Source of the DNA: JABCPH02 sp963524305
GTDB taxonomy: Bacteria > Fusobacteriota > Fusobacteriia > Fusobacteriales > Leptotrichiaceae
Direction: 5' to 3'
DNA: 17,203 nt
Assembly: GCA_963524305.1 (NCBI GenBank)
Contig: CAURGH010000032.1
Coordinates: forward strand, 1 to 17,203
The position numbers and the translations under genes were made by a program. Positions 12,118 through 17,203 of the stretch are shown one piece after another (within the stretch, counting starts at the first letter, position 1; each line of letters begins with the position of its first letter). Below the pieces are notes generated by a model that was given only the letters and a program-made list of their open reading frames with translations, did no database searches and was not told the DNA's origin.

Positions 12118-15100
12118 ATGACAAACAGTCTAAGAAAATTAGCAAAAGATTTAAAAGCCTTTGCTAAAAGATGTAAAGACTTTAAATATACAGAACAAGC
12201 ATTGTTTGTATTCTTGTTATGCGGAATAGTTGGTTTTGCTGACGTAACAACAGCGCCAACAGATAAAGCTATCCAAAATCAAAGACAAGAAATAACAACG
12301 TCGATAGGAGATATGCGACAACAATTCAAAAGAGTAAAATCAGAAAATGATAAATTAATGAAAAACTACAATTTAGAATTGATTCAATTAATGGAACAAG
12401 GAGACCACGTAGTTAAATCGCCTTGGAGTTCTTGGCAATACGGAGCTAATACAATATTGAATGATTGGCATGGAAGCTATAAAGGTCGTGGAGATAAGAA
12501 AGAGAAATATCCTTATGAAGGTATTTTAAAGAGAGATTCAAATGCTTATAATAGATATATATCTAAGGAAAGCTCAATGTATCAATATTTGCCACAAAGT
12601 AGTGATCCAAGATCAGCTTCAACAAATTCAAGAAATGGATACAGTTCATATGGATTAGCAAGTAATAAAAGAGTATCAGAACCACCTGTATCATTTGAAA
12701 TATCTGCTAGTATTAAACCTAGAATAGTTAATAAGGGAGCTATTACAGTGCCTGCACCAGCAGCTTTGCAACCTACTTTACCTAAAGCAATTGATTTTAA
12801 GCCAGTAGAACCTAAAATAACTCCTCCACCGTTACCAACTATAAATATACCTCCTATAACACCACCAAATACTGGAAATGGTGATGATGAATGGATAAAT
12901 GAAACTGGAGGTGTTGCACCACTTGCTCAACAAAATATGACAGGTGGAACATTAACAGTAAAAGCAAATAATACGTCATTTGATGTAAATGCTAGTAAAG
13001 TGAAAATGGTAGGGGTACAAGGTCCTTCACATGCAGAGAATAATCATGGGGAACAAAATTTTAACTGGACAGGTATTAATAACTATGCAGTAATGAAACT
13101 TGTTGGAGGGCATCCATTAAAAATAAATGGAGTTACTATAAATTATAGTGGTAATTCGTCTACAGCTTACACTAGATGGTTATTCCATACAGATGGACAC
13201 AATTTTTATGGAGATTCTACATGGGTTTTGGACAATGGAACTACTGTTAATATGAATGGGAAAAATCTAGTAATGTATTCAGCACAGTATCATACTTCTA
13301 CTTGGTCTCCTATACATTATCATTTAGAAAATAATAATATAGGATTTCAAAATAATGGGAAGATAACAACATCAAATACAGGTTCTGATAACTATTTATG
13401 GTTAACATTAGCTGCAGATGGTGGATTTAATAGAGTTATGTGGTTTGATAACAAAGGAACTATAAATCTTGGAGGAACAAAAGATACAATAGCTGTAATT
13501 GGTAGTGAGTATTCAACTGAGGGTGGTTTTAGTTTTATGAATTCAGGAGACATATATCTTAATGGAAATCAACAAAAAGGTATAGTCGTAAATGATAAGC
13601 TTCTTAATACTGTAAATGCATCAAATCCAGGTTATCCAGGGGCGGAAATAATATTAACTAAACCAATAAAAATAACAGGAAGTGAATCTGTAGGAGTTGC
13701 TTTTAAAACATTTGCTGATTTGAATGGTGGAACTGCAATTAGCCCAGGAGCTTCAGCAAGTACAAATGTTAATGAACAAAATTCAAGTGTTTTAGCATTA
13801 CCTGCTACATCAAGAGAATCTGTTTTAAATGTTGAATTTGAAGGAGCTACTAATAAAAAGAATACAGGTCTTTATTTTGAACATGCAAATGCTTCAACAA
13901 ATCCATTTGAAGTTTCAAATTATACTTTGAAGTCAACAGATGGAAGTGAAAATGCCATGGTTTTTGTAAAACAAGGATATGTAAACCTTGCAGCACAAAA
14001 TCAAGCAGGTAAAGATAATGTTATTACTATAACAGGTGGAAGTAGTAATACTGGAGTATATACAGAAGCAGCAGGAAATACTTTAAATACAGGAGCAAAA
14101 ATTATAATAGATAATTCAGACGGTTCTACAGGTATTTATGCTAAATCTTCTGGAACAGTAACAAATACTGGTGAAATAAATGCAAAAGGAAAATCTGTAA
14201 AAGCAATAATTGCAGATGCTGCAACAATTAACAGTTCAGGTAAAGTTACTGTAGATGGAACAGCTTTGAGTGCTACAGATGGTTCTGTGGGATTAGTAGC
14301 TATGCATGGGGGAACATTAAATCAAACTGGAACGACAGATATAACTGTAGCAGATAGTGCTTCTTCAGGTGTTTATGCTGAATCAGCAGGTACTTTGAAT
14401 TTGACAGGTGGAAAAATTACTGCAAAAGATGGAGCATTTAATGTTTATTCAAAAGGTGGATTAGTTAAATTAGATGGAACTAATGTAATAACTGGGCAAA
14501 AATCATTAGCATTTTATACAGATAATACAGGGAAAATAGAATTTACAAATGGTATGACAAAAGCTGATATAGCAGGTGGAGCAGATGCAAATTCAAGAGG
14601 AACTGCATTCTTGTATAAAGGTAATGGATATACAAATTTTGATTCATCAGCAATTTCAGCTTGGAAAACAACTAATTTTAATAACAGTATGGGACATTTA
14701 ACATTGAATATGAATGAGGGTTCTAGATTATTTATTGCACAAGATGTACACATGGATCTTAATAATACAAATCCATCTGGTTTAGTAACTTCACTTGGTG
14801 TATCTGGTATAACAGGAAGTCCTAACTATAAAACATTCATGCTTTATTTAAGTGAGTTAATTTTAAATCAAAATGTTAATTTAGATAATCCTACAGATGC
14901 ATATAATATGCTTGAAATTGCAAACTCAAGAATTGAAAACAAAAACTCGAATACAATAATAGGGACAAAAGTGGGACAAGTTGCAATGGCTCAAGAAAAT
15001 GATCCAAGTTATAATAGAAATAAAGTTCAATTAGTAAATAAAGGAACTATTACATTGAGTGGAGCAAATTCTACAGCTATGTATTCAAAATTTGGTGAAT

Positions 15101-17203
15101 TAACAAATAATGGTGGAACAATTACAGTGGGAGATAATTCTACTGCATTATACGGAACAAACGATTCTAAAATAGAAAATATAAATGGTGGAGTAATTAA
15201 TTTAGGAAATGGTTCTACAGGAATTTACTCTGAAGGCGATACAGCTGCAGGAGTAACTAATGCAAGTGGAATATTCAAAGGTTCAGTAAATAATGATGGA
15301 ATAATTGCAAGTACAGGAAAAGCTATAGGTATTACTTACAAAGGTACAGGAGCAGGAAATACTGATGTAAGAGTAACAAACAATACAAATGGTAAAATTA
15401 ATTTAGCTGGAGAAGGTTCAGTAGGTATCTATGGTTTAGGAAGTAACTATAAAATATTAAATAATGGAGAAATCAACTTAGGAAATTCAAGTAGTTTAAC
15501 TACAAATCCTAATGTAGGTATTTATACAGCAGTTGAAAGTGTAAATATTGAAAATGCAGGAACTGGAAAAGTTTCAGTAGGAAATAACTCAGTAGGAATT
15601 TATGGATACAATGTTGATAACGCAGGGCAAATCACAGCTGGAGATAACGGAATTGGAATTTATTCTAAGAAATTATCTACAGGACCATCTACTGTAAATC
15701 ATACAGGAACAATTACAGTAGGAAATAATGATGCGACTGGTATTTTCCTTGAAGATGGAGGAAATTTAAACTTTAACAGTGGTGCAATAAATGTAGGAGA
15801 TAACTCTTATGGAATAGTTGCAATCGGAAGTAGTCCATTTAACTATACTAATAATGCAGCGGCAACTGTAACATTAGGAAATGGTTCGACATACTTCTAT
15901 TCAAATAACCCAACAACAAACTTTACGAATAATATTGCATTGAATAATCCTTCAGGAGTAGGAATTTATGGAATATCTTCACCAGGTACAATTGTAAATA
16001 ATGCAAACTTTACTTTAGGTGACCAAAGTGTTGGTATTTTGAATACAGGAAATGGTGTAGCTACAAATAATGGTACAATAGTTGTTGGAAATTCAGATAC
16101 AGGAAATAAAAACTATGCTATTGGTATGGCTACAACTACAGGAAAAGTAATTAATAGCAATACTGGATCAATTACAGTAGGAGCAGATGGTATTGGATTA
16201 TTTGCTGATGGAGCTAATTCACAGGCTGAAAATAATGGTACAATCAATATTGCTGGAGACCGTGGAATGGGTATTTACTTAGATCATGGAGCTAAAGGGG
16301 TAAATAATGGTACAATTACAACAGTAGGAACTCCAACAGGAGCAGTTGGTGTAGTTGTGCAACATAAAGCTGAATTGACAAATAATGGTACAATTAATAT
16401 TAATTCTCCAGATGGATATGCAATGTTTAAAGCAACTGGTGGGGTAATTAAAAACTACGGTACAATTACTTTAGGAAGTGGAGCAACAGAAACATTTGAT
16501 CCAACTTCAAAACCTACATCAAAAACAGTAGGTGGAATTTCAATAAATGCACCAACAGGAGCAACACCAGCAACAACTACAGTTACAACAATAAATCATG
16601 GAACTATATCAAGTATAGTATCACCTGAACATGTAGTAATTAATACGCCACAAGGACCAGCAGGGCCATCACCTACATCATTAGGAATATATGTAGATAC
16701 ATTAGGTTCTACTAATCCAATTTCAGGAAATTTAGGATTGATAACAAATGAAGCAGACTTGATTATTGGTACAGAAGCTGCTAGAACTACAAATAGTAAA
16801 AATATCGTAGTTTCAGGAGCAGTATTGGATCCATATGTTCAAATGATGGATGCAAATTCAGGAGTAACATGGAATGCTTATGGTGGATCATTAACTTGGA
16901 TAGCAACACCGTTATATTCTAATGGTCAATTAGGATCAGTTGTATTAGCTAAATTACCTTATACAGAATTTGCTGGAAATGAAACAACACCAGTAAATAG
17001 TACTGATACTTACAACTTCTTGCATGGATTAGATGACAGATATGGAGTTGACTGGTATGGAGATAGAGGAGCTAGAGAAAAACAATTATTCAATAAATTG
17101 AACGATATTGGTAAAAATGAAGAAGCATTATTCTATCAAGCAACAGACGAAATGATGGGACACCAATACGGAAATGTTCAACAAAGAATCAACGAAACTG
17201 GAA
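12118..17203 (+). CDS. Large fusobacterial autotransporter adhesin (C-terminus outside window)
   Basis: At least 1695 codons are open with no stop; the gene runs off the right edge. The protein has an extended Lys-rich N-terminus (SLRKLAKDLKAFAKRCKDFKYTEQ) before a hydrophobic segment (28-41) and a likely signal cut after GFA41. Residues 42-92 look like a coiled coil. The block at 101-150 (KSPWSSWQYGAN, NDWHGSY, KYPYEGILKRDSNAYNRYIS) is the conserved N-terminal domain of fusobacterial type V autotransporters. A Pro-rich linker (about 200-255) leads to a passenger of over 1300 residues with repeats such as NNGTITVGDNSTALYG and NxGTINxGNxSxGIYS, typical of a right-handed beta-helix. From about 1634 (FLHGLDDRYGVDWYGDRG...EALFYQATDEMMGHQYGNVQQRINETG) the pre-barrel junction begins; the outer-membrane barrel follows outside. 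The expected role is surface adhesion; the ligand is unknown and similarity to RadD/Fap2-type adhesins is at the domain level only. Confidence 0.93.
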   Translation, partial: MTNSLRKLAKDLKAFAKRCKDFKYTEQALFVFLLCGIVGFADVTTAPTDKAIQNQRQEITTSIGDMRQQFKRVKSENDKLMKNYNLELIQLMEQGDHVVKSPWSSWQYGANTILNDWHGSYKGRGDKKEKYPYEGILKRDSNAYNRYISKESSMYQYLPQSSDPRSASTNSRNGYSSYGLASNKRVSEPPVSFEISASIKPRIVNKGAITVPAPAALQPTLPKAIDFKPVEPKITPPPLPTINIPPITPPNTGNGDDEWINETGGVAPLAQQNMTGGTLTVKANNTSFDVNASKVKMVGVQGPSHAENNHGEQNFNWTGINNYAVMKLVGGHPLKINGVTINYSGNSSTAYTRWLFHTDGHNFYGDSTWVLDNGTTVNMNGKNLVMYSAQYHTSTWSPIHYHLENNNIGFQNNGKITTSNTGSDNYLWLTLAADGGFNRVMWFDNKGTINLGGTKDTIAVIGSEYSTEGGFSFMNSGDIYLNGNQQKGIVVNDKLLNTVNASNPGYPGAEIILTKPIKITGSESVGVAFKTFADLNGGTAISPGASASTNVNEQNSSVLALPATSRESVLNVEFEGATNKKNTGLYFEHANASTNPFEVSNYTLKSTDGSENAMVFVKQGYVNLAAQNQAGKDNVITITGGSSNTGVYTEAAGNTLNTGAKIIIDNSDGSTGIYAKSSGTVTNTGEINAKGKSVKAIIADAATINSSGKVTVDGTALSATDGSVGLVAMHGGTLNQTGTTDITVADSASSGVYAESAGTLNLTGGKITAKDGAFNVYSKGGLVKLDGTNVITGQKSLAFYTDNTGKIEFTNGMTKADIAGGADANSRGTAFLYKGNGYTNFDSSAISAWKTTNFNNSMGHLTLNMNEGSRLFIAQDVHMDLNNTNPSGLVTSLGVSGITGSPNYKTFMLYLSELILNQNVNLDNPTDAYNMLEIANSRIENKNSNTIIGTKVGQVAMAQENDPSYNRNKVQLVNKGTITLSGANSTAMYSKFGELTNNGGTITVGDNSTALYGTNDSKIENINGGVINLGNGSTGIYSEGDTAAGVTNASGIFKGSVNNDGIIASTGKAIGITYKGTGAGNTDVRVTNNTNGKINLAGEGSVGIYGLGSNYKILNNGEINLGNSSSLTTNPNVGIYTAVESVNIENAGTGKVSVGNNSVGIYGYNVDNAGQITAGDNGIGIYSKKLSTGPSTVNHTGTITVGNNDATGIFLEDGGNLNFNSGAINVGDNSYGIVAIGSSPFNYTNNAAATVTLGNGSTYFYSNNPTTNFTNNIALNNPSGVGIYGISSPGTIVNNANFTLGDQSVGILNTGNGVATNNGTIVVGNSDTGNKNYAIGMATTTGKVINSNTGSITVGADGIGLFADGANSQAENNGTINIAGDRGMGIYLDHGAKGVNNGTITTVGTPTGAVGVVVQHKAELTNNGTININSPDGYAMFKATGGVIKNYGTITLGSGATETFDPTSKPTSKTVGGISINAPTGATPATTTVTTINHGTISSIVSPEHVVINTPQGPAGPSPTSLGIYVDTLGSTNPISGNLGLITNEADLIIGTEAARTTNSKNIVVSGAVLDPYVQMMDANSGVTWNAYGGSLTWIATPLYSNGQLGSVVLAKLPYTEFAGNETTPVNSTDTYNFLHGLDDRYGVDWYGDRGAREKQLFNKLNDIGKNEEALFYQATDEMMGHQYGNVQQRINETG

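Noticed and set aside
12205..12225. Lipoprotein signal (FVFLLC) in the autotransporter
   Set aside because: The residue before the cysteine is Leu, not Gly/Ala/Ser, and autotransporters of this family use a normal signal peptidase site, here after GFA.
15040..16460. DNA repeat array or CRISPR-like structure in the adhesin gene
   Set aside because: Recurring AATGGTACAATTA-type words come from the protein repeat NNGTI; spacing and sequence vary and the frame is open throughout.

Overview
The window is very AT-rich and most likely comes from the chromosome of a Leptotrichia-like member of the Fusobacteriota. The best evidence is the large adhesin at the right edge. Its N-terminal domain (a KSPWSSWQYGAN-type motif followed by YKGRGDKKEKYPYEG) is typical of fusobacterial type V autotransporters. 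The AT-biased codon use and the AAAGGAG-type ribosome binding sites fit this, but the species is an inference.

Left part (1-5914, all + strand): the end of an AddA/RecB-type nuclease; a ROK-family glucokinase with its own promoter and a strong terminator; then a tightly spaced run of a PduO-type cobalamin adenosyltransferase, two secreted TPR/Sel1-like paralogues and uvrB. The adenosyltransferase start codon has no adjacent ribosome binding site. A good Shine-Dalgarno lies 44 nt upstream, separated from the start by a hairpin that also contains a two-codon ORF.

Middle part (5915-9082): a 269-aa cytoplasmic protein with an internal duplication resembling SurA-N chaperone helices; a long compound inverted repeat; then glmS, which has a near-consensus promoter and a complete glmS self-cleaving ribozyme in its leader, so glucosamine-6-phosphate should control it.

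The most interesting region is 9256-10192. A MarR-family regulator gene is split by a 487-bp group I intron (P, Q, R and S core elements, P1 with a U.G pair at the 5' splice site, P7.1/P7.2, GAAA-capped P6 and P9). The element sits directly after TTGAT, the target motif of IStrons (group I intron plus IS200/IS605-type transposon fusions), but carries no transposase or TnpB gene. It therefore looks like a minimal, non-autonomous IStron. Splicing would restore an uninterrupted 149-aa MarR. The first intron codon is an in-frame TAA, so unspliced RNA gives only a 106-aa product without the C-terminal dimerisation helices. A MATE efflux pump gene converges on this locus and is a plausible, unproven target of the regulator.

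Right part (10193-17203): two terminators, the minus-strand MATE gene, a 435-bp intergenic region with a 15-T homopolymer lying between possible -35 and -10 elements (a candidate phase-variable promoter) plus a second promoter, and then at least 1695 codons of the autotransporter adhesin, which runs off the window just as its beta-barrel region begins. No CRISPR array, tRNA or rRNA gene was seen.
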